The notes below the pieces were generated by a model. That model saw only the letters and a list, made by a program, of their open reading frames with translations. It was not told the DNA's origin and ran no database searches. From contig JBNGIS010004247.1 of NCBI GenBank assembly GCA_049999725.1, positions 270,586 through 302,540 of the forward strand: 31,955 bases of DNA, written 5' to 3'. Positions 9,605 through 19,632 of this stretch are shown here, one piece after another. Both the position numbers and the translations under genes were made by a program. Each line of letters starts with the position of its first letter. The first letter of the stretch is position 1. The stretch comes from Haplomitrium mnioides (taxonomy: Eukaryota; Marchantiophyta; Haplomitriopsida; Calobryales).

Positions 9605-11121
9605 ACTAACTGGCAGGACACGCGTCGCAACGTCCGAATCCGAGCCAATGGGATTAACGAACAGTGGGGACAGGTGTCGCGACCTCCTATTCCGAGCCTA
9701 ACAGGATTAACGAGCTTTCAATGCGAAGGACTCGGAGGATCAGCAAAAACTCAAGGGGTATACATCAATGGGCTGCAAATTCAGAAGGGTTGATGTGCAA
9801 GCAAACTAGAGACGCGACGAGCAATCTCGAGATAAGGAAAACGCAAACGAGGTAATGTAGGATCACGTTCTAATGAGAAGCTACGTGAAGCAAGTGAACT
9901 CACACTGGGGGCAAGCCGGGGTGAAGGCGGACTCGAAGGGCACTAAGAATCGCTGAGCGGGGAGCTCTAGAGACTCGGGCGATCTTGGTGAACTCATCCC
10001 CGTGAGTAGACTAGGAGCGGAGGTGGATCGATACGGGAGACTAGAAGGGAATCCAGCCTATTGAGAATTTGAGAGAGGCTGCCAAGTGGGATCTTGGAGT
10101 CGTCTTTGCATTCTTTGTGTGGGGGCATCAACCCAAAGTGCTCGGAGTGCGCTCTAGTGTAATCTTTCAAGTGGATCTGTGAAGAGAGTGGTTGCGTTAG
10201 TATCTGCGCAGTGTGGAGAAGACATGTTCAAGGCTCAGAGGTGGAGTGAGCTACCTGCAGTCAGGAAGACTATCTTCCAGAGGTGGATGTCAAAGAAATC
10301 CTCTTCCTAGTGTGAGGAAGTAAAAGCATAGCTTCTCGCGAGGGAAGTTGAAAAACTATCTAAAGAAGAATGTGTGGGTGTGAGAGATGGTGTGAAACTC
10401 AAAAGGGGTAAGTGATTCAAAAGGGAGAGGTCTGCTGAGGAGACCAGTTCGAGAATTCCTTCAAGGATTCTATTGTGTTGTAGTGCATTGTTGGGTGTAT
10501 ATGTGTGTGTATGATTAGCTAGATTTACATTCTACATATCTTGTACTAGAGCCATTTAGATTAGGGTTTGAGAGGACCAATTAAACAGACCCTCGGACCG
10601 CTTTGAAGGGGAGTCAAGTCCCTTGACACAATCCTGTGACCATGGGGGTTAATGCACTCTGTTCCTTGCTTTGTTTTATAGTGTAGGGAATAGCTCATAT
10701 TAGGATAGTTAGGAATCACATTTTTACCAGATCTTGTGACAACCCTGAGAAGAGAAGTCAAGTCCATTATCATTGTTTATTGGAGTAGGTTATAACACCT
10801 TTTTGCCCCCCAAGTGTACAAAAGGTGGTAGGGTCTAAGATTTGGGACCCTTGGAATACATTGAAGGAATTACATAGGGTATATTAGGTGGTGTAAATGT
10901 GGACTTGGGGTTTGTGAATGAATGACCAGATTGCATGTTGAAGAGAGTGAGGGGTGAGTAAAAGGCTTGTAAGATAAGAGAGGGTCCTTAAAGCCTCAAA
11001 GTGATAACTGGAGAGGGGCCATCTCAGAAAAGAACCTTAGAGCCCTGAATCTGTCTTCCTGTGCCTTCCAAGTGGCACTTGAGAAGGTTAAGGACTGAAG
11101 GAGGGGAGTGACATGAATTTT

Positions 11122-11128
11122 TGGCGCT
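11122..11128 (+). other. Truncated primer-binding site of gypsy G1
   Basis: TGGCGCT follows the 5' LTR after eight bases. Many plant gypsy elements start their primer site with TGGCGCC. The match stops after seven bases, where the internal deletion seems to begin, so the priming tRNA cannot be named securely. Confidence 0.45.
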
Positions 11129-11134
11129 AAAAGG

Positions 11135-11791
11135 AGGGCAAGCACCACGGCCTACCATCCCAAGGCTAATGGTCTTACGGAGCGAGCCAACGGGATCATG
11201 GGGAAGATCCTCAGTAAGATAGTGGCAGCCAACAAACCAGATTGGGATCTCAAGCTGCTCACCACGACCCATGCATACAATTTGGTTTACAAGACCACAA
11301 CGGGTCACTGCCCCTACTTCTTGGTCTTTGGACATCATGCTCTGGTGCCAGTGGAGTATGAGGTGCCTATTAGACGATTGCTAGAACAAGAAAGGATGGC
11401 TGAAGATCAGAGCAGGAGGGAAAGGCTCTATCAATTGGAAAGCCTAGAGGAGACCAGGAAGCTAGCCCAAGGGAGGTTGGAGCACCAACAATAGTTGAGG
11501 AAGAGACAGCATGATATGGGACTCAAACCAACTGACCTCTTGGAGGGAAATCTGGTGTTGTTGTGTGACAACAGGTTTGTGCTTTTCCTTGGGAAACTGC
11601 ACACAAGGTGGATGGGGCCATTTGTGCTGAAGAAACTACATCTAAATGGGTCAGCAGAGTTGGAAACGTTGGAGTAACACAAATTCGTCAATCGAGTGCA
11701 CTTCAACCGACTCAAGAGGTATGTCAATCAAGAGGAGGAGGAAGGGGATCCAATTGTGATCCCACCAAAGGTACCTGACCAACAAAGGTAA
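11135..11791 (+). pseudogene. Gypsy integrase, C-terminal third with GPY/F module, broken
   Basis: Integrase would insert the element's DNA into the chromosome. The reading starts abruptly at the deletion edge with STTAYHPKANGLTERANG, which covers the third catalytic residue (the Glu in LTE). It continues through the helix region with WDLKLLTTTHAYN and a TTGHCPYFLVFG word, then HHALVPVEY. A TAG interrupts it at 11492-11494, and a TAA at 11675-11677. RWMGPFVLKK marks the GPY/F module typical of gypsy integrase ends, and FNRLKRY follows. The frame closes at a TAA at 11789-11791. The first two catalytic Asp residues and all other pol domains are absent. Two stops make it a pseudogene. Confidence 0.88.
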
Positions 11792-11951
11792 GTTGAGTTG
11801 TGTGTGTGTGTGAGTTTGATGGGGGGCGTTTTGTGGGGTTGTATTGTAGTAGCTACGGAGGCCAGCCAACGACCACTCAAAATAAGCACCCAGCAAAGAG
11901 AGAGAAAAGAAGGGTGTTCGCGGGGTTGCTTCACACTCGAAGAAGGAGTCA
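11792..11951 (+). other. Gypsy G1 3' interior and purine-rich tract before the LTR
   Basis: This short segment lies between the end of the integrase remnant and the 3' LTR. It has a short GT run at 11800-11812, and purine-rich stretches AAAGAGAGAGAAAAGAAGGG (about 11895-11914) and GAAGAAGGAG (11940-11949) just before the LTR. One of these probably served as polypurine tract; the second sits two bases from the LTR. Confidence 0.55.
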
Positions 11952-14900
11952 TGTTAGTTAGTGAATTGGGGTGCTGACACATAATTCTTCCCATCAAGAG
12001 CAGCATTGGACCAATTCCCCTCTCGTAAGTGTAAAAGCACCTCGAAAGCAGCGGAACTACTTCAAATTTGTGGGTACAAGTAGATCGTATGGATCCGAGG
12101 AGGGGAATAGGATCATTGCGAAAGGAGAGGAGGGAGTAGTGGTCGCCAGCAAGTAGAGGAACACCACTAAAATTTGAAGGAATCCAACGAGAGCTTGTAA
12201 GCGTCATTGGGATGAGGAAATCGAGGCCTCGCGGGTAGGAAGGAACGCCCACCAAAGGCAAAGGGGCTGGAGGAGAAAGGTTGAAGCTACAAGGTGGAAA
12301 TCCGAAAGTGCTCCAGAAGGATGAGGACCGTAGAGCAAGCCTGTAGATGCCACACACTAGAGGAGGAAGGTCGAGACCTTCATGAGCAAGGGCTAGGCCA
12401 AGGATCGGGGGATGCTTCTATCCCGCATGCATGAGACAAGTTCGACAAGAATCCCACCCATTTCTTGAGTATCCGCGGCCCTTAACAAAAACGTGGAGTT
12501 CACTGAAGGCTCCAGAAGATTCCGTGGAAATGTCGCGTCTTCAGAGAGCTTCAGGAGATTCAATAGATGACGTGTCGGTGCCACGGAGTCCGCAAGTCTT
12601 CACGGAGAGGTCACGGGCCCAGGGTGTCTGAAGGCTTTTAATGGAAACGTGGCAAGCACAGGAGGCTCGTACAGTTGAGCGGAAACGTGGACGAAGGGGG
12701 GAGTCCGTGGTCTTCATTGGAGAAAAGTCAGTGCGACGGTTAGACTACCCCCTTGCGGAACGACGTTAGGTAGGGGCTTCGTGGATTATGTGGTGCTCTC
12801 GGAGGACTTGGTGAGAGTCAATGGACACGTGGCGGTAAGACGGAGTCCGTTGGAACTTGGGTTAGAGGAATGTCAACCTCGAAGGAGGGTCAGCGCGGTG
12901 ATCCCCCTACCCTTTTGCGAGGCAGTGTTGGATGGCGCAACTTTGGATGACATGGCACTCAGGGAGGGTCTGATGGATCCTCCGGGTCAGAGCAGGGTCA
13001 ACCACGAAACCAAGTCAGCGCGACGGTAAGACAACCCCCTTGCGAAACGGCGTCGGATGGCGAGCACGGAAGGAAGTCAACCTCGACATGTGGCACTTCA
13101 GAGGAGCCCAAGGGATCATGTGGGCTTCCTTGTCTGTCGGATCCTTGAGCTTGGAATCCGAGGTCAACTATGAGACAAGGTCAAAGCGGCGGTCCAACTT
13201 CCAGGTTGAATGCGGCGTCGAACGGCAGCAATGGAAGAAAAGTCAACAATGGACCTGGGTTCCGCGAGGTTCTACGGACTCGGACCCGCGGGGATCTCCG
13301 GATGCGAATCTTGGAGNNNNNNNNNNNNNNNNNNNNNNNNNNNNNNNNNNNNNNNNNNNNNNNNNNNNNNNNNNNNNNNNNNNNNNNNNNNNNNNNNNNN
13401 NNNNNNNNNNNNNNNNTCGGACCCGCGGGGATCTCCGGATGCGAATCTTAGAGATTCCGTGGGACTCCTTTTCCGTGGGATTCTTCGGAACTCTGTTCCA
13501 AAGGGTTCTTCGGACTGGAGTTCCGTGGGAATCTTTGGAATCTCAGTTGGAGAGACTCTTCAAACTTACCTCCGTGCTACCGTTGTACTTAGCATCATTC
13601 GACTAACTGGCAAGACACGTGTTGCAACGTTTGAATTCAAGCCAACGGGATTAACGAACAGCAGGGAAGGTGTCGCGACCTCCTAATCCGAGCCTAACGG
13701 GATTAGCAAACTTTCAACGGGAAGGACTCAGAGTTTCAACAGAAACTCAAGGGGTATATATCAACAGAATGCGAATTCAAAATGGTTGATGTGCAAGAAA
13801 ACTAGAGACGCGACGAGCAATCTCCAGACAAGGAAAATGCAAACGAGGTAAGGTAGGATCGGGTTCCAATGAGAAGCTACGTGAAGCGAGTGAACTCGCA
13901 CTGGGGGCAAGGGGGGGTGAAGGTGGACTCGAGGGGCTCTAAGAATCGCTGGACGGGGAGCTCTAGAAGCTCACGTGATCTAGGTGAACTCATCCCCGTG
14001 AGTGGACCAGGAGCGGAGGTGGATCGATACGGGAAACTTGAAGGGAATCCGACCTATTGATAATTTGGGAGAGGCTTCCAAGTGGGATATTGGAGTTGTC
14101 TTTGCATTCTTTGTGTGGAGGTATCAACCCAGAGTACTCAGAGTGCACTCTCGTGTAATCTTTCAAGTGAAGTTGTGAAGAGGGTGGCTGCATTAGTGCC
14201 TCCGCACTGTGGACAAGACTTGTTTGAGGCTCGGGGGTGGAGTGAGCTATCTGCAATCGGGTAGACTGTCTTCCAGAGGTGGGAGTCAAAGAAATCCTCT
14301 TCCTAGCCTGAGGAAGTAAAAGCAGGCTTCTCGCGAGGGAAGTTGAAAAACTATCTAGAGAAGGGTGTGTGGGTGTGAGAGGTGGTGTGAAGCTCAGAAG
14401 GGGGAAGTGATTCAGAAGGGAGAGGTCTGATGGGGAGACCAATTCCAAAGGGCCTTCAAGGATTCTGTTGTGTTGCAGTGCATTGTTGGGTGTATATGTG
14501 TGTGTATGATTAGCTAGATTTACATTCCACATATCTTGTACTAGAGCCATTTAGATTAGCATTTGACATGACCAGTTGAACAAACCCTCAGATTGCTTTG
14601 AAGGGGGAGTCAAGTCCCTTGACACAATCATGTGACCCGGGGAGTTAATGCTCTCTGTTCTTTACTATGTTTTATAGTGTAAGAAATACCTCATATTAGG
14701 ATAGTTAGGAATCACATTTGTACCAGATCCTATGACAACCCCGAGAAGGGGAGTCCAGTCCATTATCATTGTTCATTGGTGCAGAATATAACACCTTTAT
14801 GCCCTCCAAGTGTACACAAGGTTGCAAGGTCTAAGATTTAGGACCCTTGGAATACATTGAAGGAATTACACAAGGCATGCTAGGCGGTGTGAATGTGGAC

Positions 14901-15109
14901 TTGGGGTTTGTGAATGAATGACCAAATTGCATGTTGAAGAGAGTGAGGGGCGAGTAAAGGGCTTGAAAGGCAAGAGAGGATCTTTAAAGCCTCAAAGTGA
15001 TAACTAGAGAGAGGCCATCTCAGAAAAGAACCTAAGAGCCCTGAATCTGTCCTCCTGTGCCTTCCAAGTGGCACCGGAGAAGGTTAAGACCAGAAGGAGG
15101 GGAGTGACA
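11952..15109 (+). repeat. 3' LTR of gypsy G1
   Basis: The copy starts TGTTAGTTAGTGAATTGG and ends GGAGTGACA. Its 3158 bp include 100 N at 13317-13416 and a 37-bp flank that appears on both sides of that gap, so the true length is probably about 3.02 kb, like the 5' LTR. Several ACGT sites of the first LTR are decayed here. No gene is supported inside it. Confidence 0.9.
13317..13416. other. Assembly gap (100 N) with duplicated 37-bp flanks
   Basis: Bases 13280-13316 recur at 13417-13453 with one difference (CTTGGAG against CTTAGAG). The first LTR has this stretch once. The two contig ends most likely overlap and the gap is not real. Confidence 0.85.
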
Positions 15110-15114
15110 CTGAG
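15110..15114. repeat. Target-site duplication of gypsy G1, right copy (CTGAG)
   Basis: This is the partner of CTAAG at 8075-8079 with one substitution. Beyond it the copia B leader resumes. Confidence 0.75.
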
Positions 15115-15238
15115 TCTTTTCATCGAATACTGGCTGCAAACACAATCGGGTTAGCAACACCTTGACGAGCCTCCGCGAACAGCTTCAGTGCATCCGCAAG
15201 CTTTCAGCGGGCTCATTCTGACCGAGAGTTGCAATTTC

Positions 15239-15658
15239 CTAGTTGTCACCACCATTGTGCTCTTTCATGAGGTCTATCATCGCCTCCAAATCTTGTTCAG
15301 GTTGACTATCTTCCGCGAACAAATTAGCGGGACCAATTTCATTATCCAGCGACTCTTGCTTGTATAAGAAATCTTCAACAAACAAGTATGCTGGTACGTG
15401 ACCTCCTTCATCGACGTTAATCGCTGCAAGGCACATGTGTGAGAAATTCACATGTTGGATTTCCACCTTTCTTTTGTGATTTCGTTCGATGTCTTGATTA
15501 GGGATAAAGAAACGTGACTGCAGAATGTTAACAACCTTACTCATAAAATAATCAAAAGAATTTAGTTCAGAGATCGTGGCTTGATGGAGAGAGGCTTCAC
15601 TTGCTGAGCGCGCAGGACTTTGGCTGTGCGATTGACAAAAACGTGGGTACTTAGGCAA
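15239..15658 (-). CDS. 139-codon ORF in copia B leader, unknown protein
   Basis: I do not recognise this protein. It starts MPKYPRFCQSHSQS and ends with an acidic tail (EDSQPEQDLEAMIDL...). The first 30 residues are Ser- and Ala-rich and the middle is basic (NHKRKVEIQHVNF). There is no obvious signal peptide, membrane segment or zinc motif. It lies between primer site and gag, on the element's coding strand. The part with VEIQHVNFSHMCLAAINVD has a counterpart in the copia A leader (VEIQRVNTVSHRHLAAI, about 2450-2510), so the segment was part of the family's leader before these copies split. It is uninterrupted although gag and pol of the same element hold many stops. It may be an extra ORF, a captured host fragment, or chance. 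Translation is unproven. Confidence 0.35.
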   Translation of the reverse strand: MPKYPRFCQSHSQSPARSASEASLHQATISELNSFDYFMSKVVNILQSRFFIPNQDIERNHKRKVEIQHVNFSHMCLAAINVDEGGHVPAYLFVEDFLYKQESLDNEIGPANLFAEDSQPEQDLEAMIDLMKEHNGGDN

Positions 15659-15712
15659 GGTCTTAATCGATTTTAAGCAGACGTTCGATTTTTATCCTTA
15701 AACTTCTTCTTC

Positions 15713-15733
15713 TTTTTTTTTTTTTTTTTTTTT
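15713..15733. repeat. Homopolymer run of 21 T
   Basis: The run reads as poly-A on the coding strand of copia B. It lies upstream of the leader ORF and has a loose counterpart in the T-rich tract of the A leader. Confidence 0.9.
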
Positions 15734-16030
15734 CGGGTGCTACCACGCAATGCTGTTTTCTACACGATTTTGCTTCACGCTGCGATGCTGTCTTTCACAT
15801 GAGCGTCCCAGGGTTCAAGAATGGTGACCTCGTTAGAGATCATGTGTAGCTCGAAGGTTGGTTCACTCAGCGGATATACCTGTAATCTTTAGCATGTTAT
15901 AAGGTAAACTTCTAACAATCGACTAAGAAATTTAAAAAAAAATTCAAACTTTCTAAAACGCCCTTGCCTCCCGATACTCCACTTTGCACTAGCAGATGTT
16001 TTGCTACCTACAAATGTTTCTTACTCCAAA

Positions 16031-16044
16031 TGGCTCTGATACCA
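16031..16044 (-). other. Primer-binding site of copia B (tRNA-iMet type)
   Basis: The minus strand reads TGGTATCAGAGCCA directly after the 5' LTR, identical to the site in copia A. Confidence 0.93.
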
Positions 16045-16417
16045 TGTTAGAATTTGATCTTTTAGCATGTTAGAAATGAACTGATGTTAGGATCATTCAA
16101 ATGACAAATCCTTGTACAAACATCAAGTCTAATAGCTCATAGATACATGCAATCAACTTATACAAATTTAGGAGGTAATTTTGAGTATATTCACTTGAGG
16201 TGGCAAAACTGGTCTAGTTACACCCAAGATTGCAGCCAGCATATATGTGGAAGGAAATGTTCTTTCCTATGCAAGAGCTACAACCTTTGTGAACCAGTGC
16301 AACTCTTGGAGTGTACATAATACCTAGGTGCATATAAGATATATCTTACCTAGATGTATCTTATCCAGGAAAGATTGGACACTACAATGGCAGGTGTGAA
16401 CATGTCTATTTCCAACA
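16045..16417 (-). repeat. 5' LTR of copia B
   Basis: This is the 373-bp partner of 4452-4824, with the same ends and length. The primer site on its inner side shows that it is the 5' LTR of a minus-strand element. Confidence 0.93.
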
Positions 16418-16422
16418 GAAAG
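16418..16422. repeat. Target-site duplication of copia B, right copy (GAAAG)
   Basis: Exact match to 4447-4451. The copia C RT sequence continues directly after it. Confidence 0.92.
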
Positions 16423-16825
16423 ATATGTTTGGTAAGTTTAATGCCATTCCAATGTCGAATAGTTAATTGTAAACTATGCATAGATAGAAAGTTCATGAAA
16501 AAGGGAATATCAAGGAAATATGTACTTTGATCCAAAAGTGTGTCATCTACTAAGTACTCAAATTGAATTACTAAACAATAGTTGGTCTTTCCAATATACT
16601 TCACATGAAGTTTTTCCTTGATCATTTCAATAACATCCTCAAGTAAGGATTTTTTACCAAAAATATTGATGCATCAATATATATCACAACAACTATAATT
16701 TATTGTTGACATGTTTGATGAATAAGCATGGTGTTATGTCTTCATGATGAAAACCTACAACCAACATCTCTTTTTGAAATCTTTTATACTATATTTTTTC
16801 GCTTTGTTTAAGTCAAAAAATAGAT
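16423..16825 (-). pseudogene. Copia C, second fragment: middle of RT
   Basis: The minus strand carries RT words of the same lineage as copia D: KYIGKTNYCLVIQFEYLVD (usual form CLG.QIE), DQSTYFLDI (usual QSTYT.K.L) and RHWNGIKLTKHIF (usual NWNGIKHIFRYL). The last word leads straight into QYL*GTIDIG on the far side of copia B. At the other end, the sequence AAAAAATAGATCTCAT is continued at 27075 beyond copia D, aligning with D at 18405-18440. There is no active-site YVDD in the fragment and many stops occur. It is the piece trapped between two younger insertions. Confidence 0.82.
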
Positions 16826-16830
16826 CTCAT
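16826..16830. repeat. Target-site duplication of copia D, left copy (CTCAT)
   Basis: CTCAT lies directly before the LTR start TGTTGAGC and recurs at 27070-27074 directly after the second LTR. Confidence 0.85.
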
Positions 16831-17105
16831 TGTTGAGCATCAGTTTCATTAGCTCATGCAATCCAAAATGAAGAATATGGAAACATATGAAGTACAAGCA
16901 TGTCTAATCAAGCATCAACTCTTCTTCTCCTTCTCTTCTCTCTGCTCAATCTCTCAATCTCATATATCTCATAATGTTGTACAAAGGTAATAGGAATGTA
17001 AGGTAATATGCTAATCATATAAGATTAGCACTAACCCTAATACTAATTATAGGTTAAAGACTAATGCTATATTAGCCTAATCATCTTACTAAATGTATTA
17101 TAATA
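16831..17105 (-). repeat. 3' LTR of copia D
   Basis: It runs from TGTTGAGC to TATTATAATA on the plus strand, 275 bp. It lacks a 13-bp segment (GAGTCTAATCATA) present in the other LTR. On the coding strand it starts TATTATAATAC, so the usual TG is TA. A polypurine tract lies on its inner side. Confidence 0.85.
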
Positions 17106-17116
17106 CTCCCTCTTGG
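17106..17116 (-). other. Polypurine tract of copia D
   Basis: The minus strand reads CCAAGAGGGAG abutting the 3' LTR. It resembles the AAGTGGGAG of copia B and fixes the LTR boundary. Confidence 0.75.
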
Positions 17117-17500
17117 TTATAACATAGGGAATGCTGTAACCACACGTAAGATAGATAAGAAACCTATGAGAAAATACCCCCAACACTCCAAAATAAATCT
17201 ATATGAAATATAAAGGTGTTGACTCATTAAAACCCTCTCATACTCCAACAAGGGAAAAAGTAAAACCACCATTTATTAACCGATATAGAAGTCATATAGT
17301 GACCAAAAGAGAGAAGTAATAATAAGAAAACTGGCTATAGGCCAAATAGATAATATGAAAATGATGATCATATGAAACTTGAAAAAGATACTATGAGCAG
17401 AAAATAGTATATAAAGATATATCAAAGATAAAAATAATGATGTTGAAAAGATAATAAAAGAATAGTCGATGAAGTAATGACAATAAAGTCGATAATATCT
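17117..17500 (-). other. Copia D 3' region between pol and polypurine tract
   Basis: AT-rich sequence lies downstream of the pol end. A 97-codon minus-strand frame at 17276-17569 is rich in Tyr, Leu and Ile, as expected from AT-rich DNA, and overlaps the RNase H end in another frame. I see no gene here. Confidence 0.6.
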
Positions 17501-19632
17501 GTAAACCAAGTAGATGAGAAAAATGTTGATGCAGTGCCAGAGGTAAAGCCTTAGTAAATATATCGGCAATATTCTACTTATTGGAGATTACCTACACAAA
17601 AATAGTGTCATCAAGCTGCTCATGAGTGAAGAAAAGCTTTGGAGCAATGTGTTTTATGCGGTCTCTTTTAATAGATCCATGTCAGACCTATTGTACATAT
17701 GCCAAGTTATCTTAAAAAAAAATATCATCAACAGAATCCGATAGACATCCTGCATTTGCATAGCTAGTAAGGATTTGATCACTATTAGTTGGGAAAAAGA
17801 GTCCCATGTCAATTGTGCCTTGTAAGTATCTGAAAATATGCTTGATACCATTCCAATTCTTTATAATAGGTTGTGAACTATGTCTTACAAGCAAGTTCAC
17901 GACAAAAGAAATATCATGGTGTGTTTGATTAGCAAGATACATAAGAGCTTCTATATCGAAGAGATATGGTATATGAGATCCAAGGATTGGCTCTATGTCT
18001 TTCTGTTTTTGGAAAATATCTTTGTCTCTGTCTAAATGATCTTATCTCCATATGGGATGTGGCTAGATGAGATTTATCCATATTGAATTGTTTAAGGATT
18101 TTCTTAGTATAAGTACTCTGATGCATCAATATACCATCATCCAGATACTCAAATTGTAAATCCTAAACAATACTTGAGCTTATCAATATCCTTTATATCA
18201 AAAGTCTTCATAAGGATAGAAATAGTTTGCTCAAGTAAGGATTGGTGACCGAAAAGGTTTGTATCATCAATTTATAATTCGACAATTGTAAATTCTTTGT
18301 CGACATTCTTAATGAATAAACTTGGTGCAATGTCATCAAAGTGAAAACCCATGGCTATCATCTCCTCATGAAATCTATAATACCATATTCAACCACTCTA
18401 TGTAAGTCCATAAATAGATCAAAGGATCTGAACTGCATATCCACCCTTGGCCAGAAGCATGGATTGGTGCATAGGGGGACAATAGGTCTTTTCTCTCTAG
18501 AGTACATCTCATGGGCTATAGGTCCTAACCTTGTACTACCACCACTAGGTTAAATGATGGTCAATGGTAAAGAGGTAGATGGGTCGCTAAATGATTTACT
18601 CTTAGTGAGATTCTCTGCCTGAAAATGATAGATATTCCTTGTTATAAGCTCTAAGGGAGCTTTCATATAGATCTGAGTATCTAGAAGCCCATAAAGGTAT
18701 GCAGTCACAACATCCATCTAATGTGTAATAAGCTCATGTCCTAGGAAAAAGCCTAGTAGAAACCGGTATGTGATAGCATCCATAACTAGGGTGCATGTGA
18801 GATTGTAGTATCTCCTTGATACTTGTGTATAGCCTTTGGATTGAGATCTCTTGATTATCAGAGTATTCCAATAAGGAAATAGTCGGCTGAGATAGTAAAG
18901 GTGTAGACGAAGATGCTTTCATGACATTTCTCTCTTTTGGTACTTGGTCAATTGCTGGTTTTGAAATATCCTGAATTCTTGCACGAATATTCACCGCAGA
19001 AATATGTGACCTAGCTACCTTTTGCAATTTCATTAAAAGAATCTGGCAATTGTTTGGCTGTTTTAGCCAAGTGAAGAAGTCTTTTGACTTCATCCTCACC
19101 TTGCCTTGTTCTTTGATTTATCCATATAGTAGATATATTCTCCCATTGGAGTTTTTTCAGTAATAAAGAATTTTTATCTTCAAAAAGAGATGGAAATATA
19201 TCCTCATAAAAATGGCAATTAGCTAATCTGGCTTGAAACACACCAGTTGTAGATGGTTCTAGATAGCGTATAATAGACGGTGAGTCATATCCCACATAAA
19301 TACCTTTTTTTCCTTTGAGGTCCTATCTTAGTCCATTTTGATCCCATAATTGGAACTAAAACTTGACAACCAAAAACTCGCAAATGAGATAAGTGTGGCA
19401 TCTGACCATAAGCAAGTTGGTGAGGTGACAATGAATTTAAAGCTCATGGTTGATATTTTAATAGTGATACAACATTCTACATGACCTCATACAGAAACCG
19501 GTAAATTGGTCTGCATTAACATAGGCCTAAAAATCATTTGAATGCTTCATATAACTCTTTTGGCTATTCCATTTTGAAAATGGACATGTGCCACAGAGTA
19601 TTGGGTATCTATACGAATAATCATACAAAAGT
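17500..19632 (-). pseudogene. Copia D pol: integrase end, RT and RNase H, decayed
   Basis: From high to low coordinates the minus strand shows the integrase end: HVHFQNGIAKRVI, where the third catalytic Glu of related elements (NGLAE) is Lys at 19558-19560, then GIYVGYDSPSIIRYLEP and ARLANCHFYEDIFPS. RT follows: MDVVTAYLYG-type words near 18700, the active site as *IDD with the Tyr lost, YCLGFTI, QSTYTKKILKQFNMD and NGIKHIFRYLQGTIDMG (17712-17942). The RNase H core is missing: sequence jumps from ANAGCLSDS to the C-terminal part near 17700. That end reads RIKHIAPKLFFTHEQLDD and NIADIFTKALPLALHQH at about 17510-17690. Many stops and frame changes break it, and the gypsy solo LTR separates it from the gag side. 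Confidence 0.85.
19628..19632. repeat. Target-site duplication of gypsy solo LTR G2, left copy (AAAGT)
   Basis: AAAGT precedes the LTR start TGTCAGCTAG and is repeated exactly at 23086-23090. Confidence 0.85.

Larger units (their letters stand above)
8080..11113 (+). repeat. 5' LTR of gypsy G1
   Basis: This LTR is 3034 bp including a 100-N gap at 9505-9604. By comparison with the other LTR, the gap replaces about 110 bp. It differs from LTR 2 at about 8% of the first 200 positions by hand count. It holds six ACGTGG motifs between 8638 and 9240. Long open frames inside it, such as 8822-9793, lack any recognisable protein domain and are not conserved between the LTR copies, so I call none. Confidence 0.9.
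8080..15109 (+). mobile_element. Gypsy G1: LTRs of about 3 kb around an 838-bp remnant interior
   Basis: Two long direct repeats, 8080-11113 and 11952-15109, begin TGTYAGYYAGTGAATTGGGG and end GGGGAGTGACA, so they carry the TG...CA ends of LTRs. They enclose only 838 bp, which hold a partial primer site, the last third of a Ty3/gypsy integrase and a purine-rich stretch before the second LTR. Gag, protease, RT and RNase H are missing. The element is inserted in the copia B leader, with an imperfect 5-bp duplication. The integrase words recall the non-chromovirus group of plant gypsy (Tat/Athila-like), which includes long-LTR elements; that assignment is inference. The block is visibly more GC-rich than the copia DNA around it. 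Confidence 0.9.
15115..16030 (-). other. Copia B leader, primer-site-proximal part
   Basis: The leader resumes here after the gypsy and runs to the primer site. It contains CCGCGAACAGC...CATCCGCAAGC near 15170-15200, shared with copia A, an intact 139-codon ORF, and a run of 21 T at 15713-15733. Together with 7894-8074 the leader is about 1.1 kb, longer than the 838 bp of copia A. Confidence 0.75.
4452..16417 (-). mobile_element. Copia B, full-length LTR retrotransposon carrying a nested gypsy
   Basis: Two 373-bp LTRs (TGTTAG...CCAACA) bound this element, with a perfect GAAAG target duplication, a purine tract beside the 3' LTR and a tRNA-iMet primer site beside the 5' LTR. It is on the minus strand. 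Without the gypsy insertion at 8080-15109 and its extra 5-bp duplication, the element is about 4.93 kb. Its coding part is about 3.0 kb, short for copia because the end of integrase and the start of RT are missing. The LTRs differ at about 36 of 373 positions by hand count, so the insertion is old. It cannot move on its own. Confidence 0.93.

Noticed and set aside
8822-9793. Longest plus-strand open frame in the window (323 codons)
   Set aside because: It lies inside a gypsy LTR, crosses 100 N, is rich in Gly, Arg and Ser from GC-rich repeats, has no domain, and is not preserved in the other two LTR copies.
11800-11812. Short GT microsatellite
   Set aside because: It is only about six GT units, too short to merit a separate call.
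11728-12357. Minus-strand open frame of 209 codons
   Set aside because: It runs antisense across the gypsy interior end and the start of LTR 2. Part of it recurs in LTR 1 only because the LTR is repeated. No known domain.
13990-14550. Minus-strand open frame of 186 codons in LTR 2
   Set aside because: The frame is antisense in the LTR and is interrupted in LTR 1 and the solo LTR, so it is not a conserved gene.
17276-17569. Hydrophobic 97-codon minus-strand frame resembling a membrane protein
   Set aside because: The Tyr/Leu/Ile richness comes from AT-rich DNA, and the frame overlaps the RNase H end of copia D in another frame.
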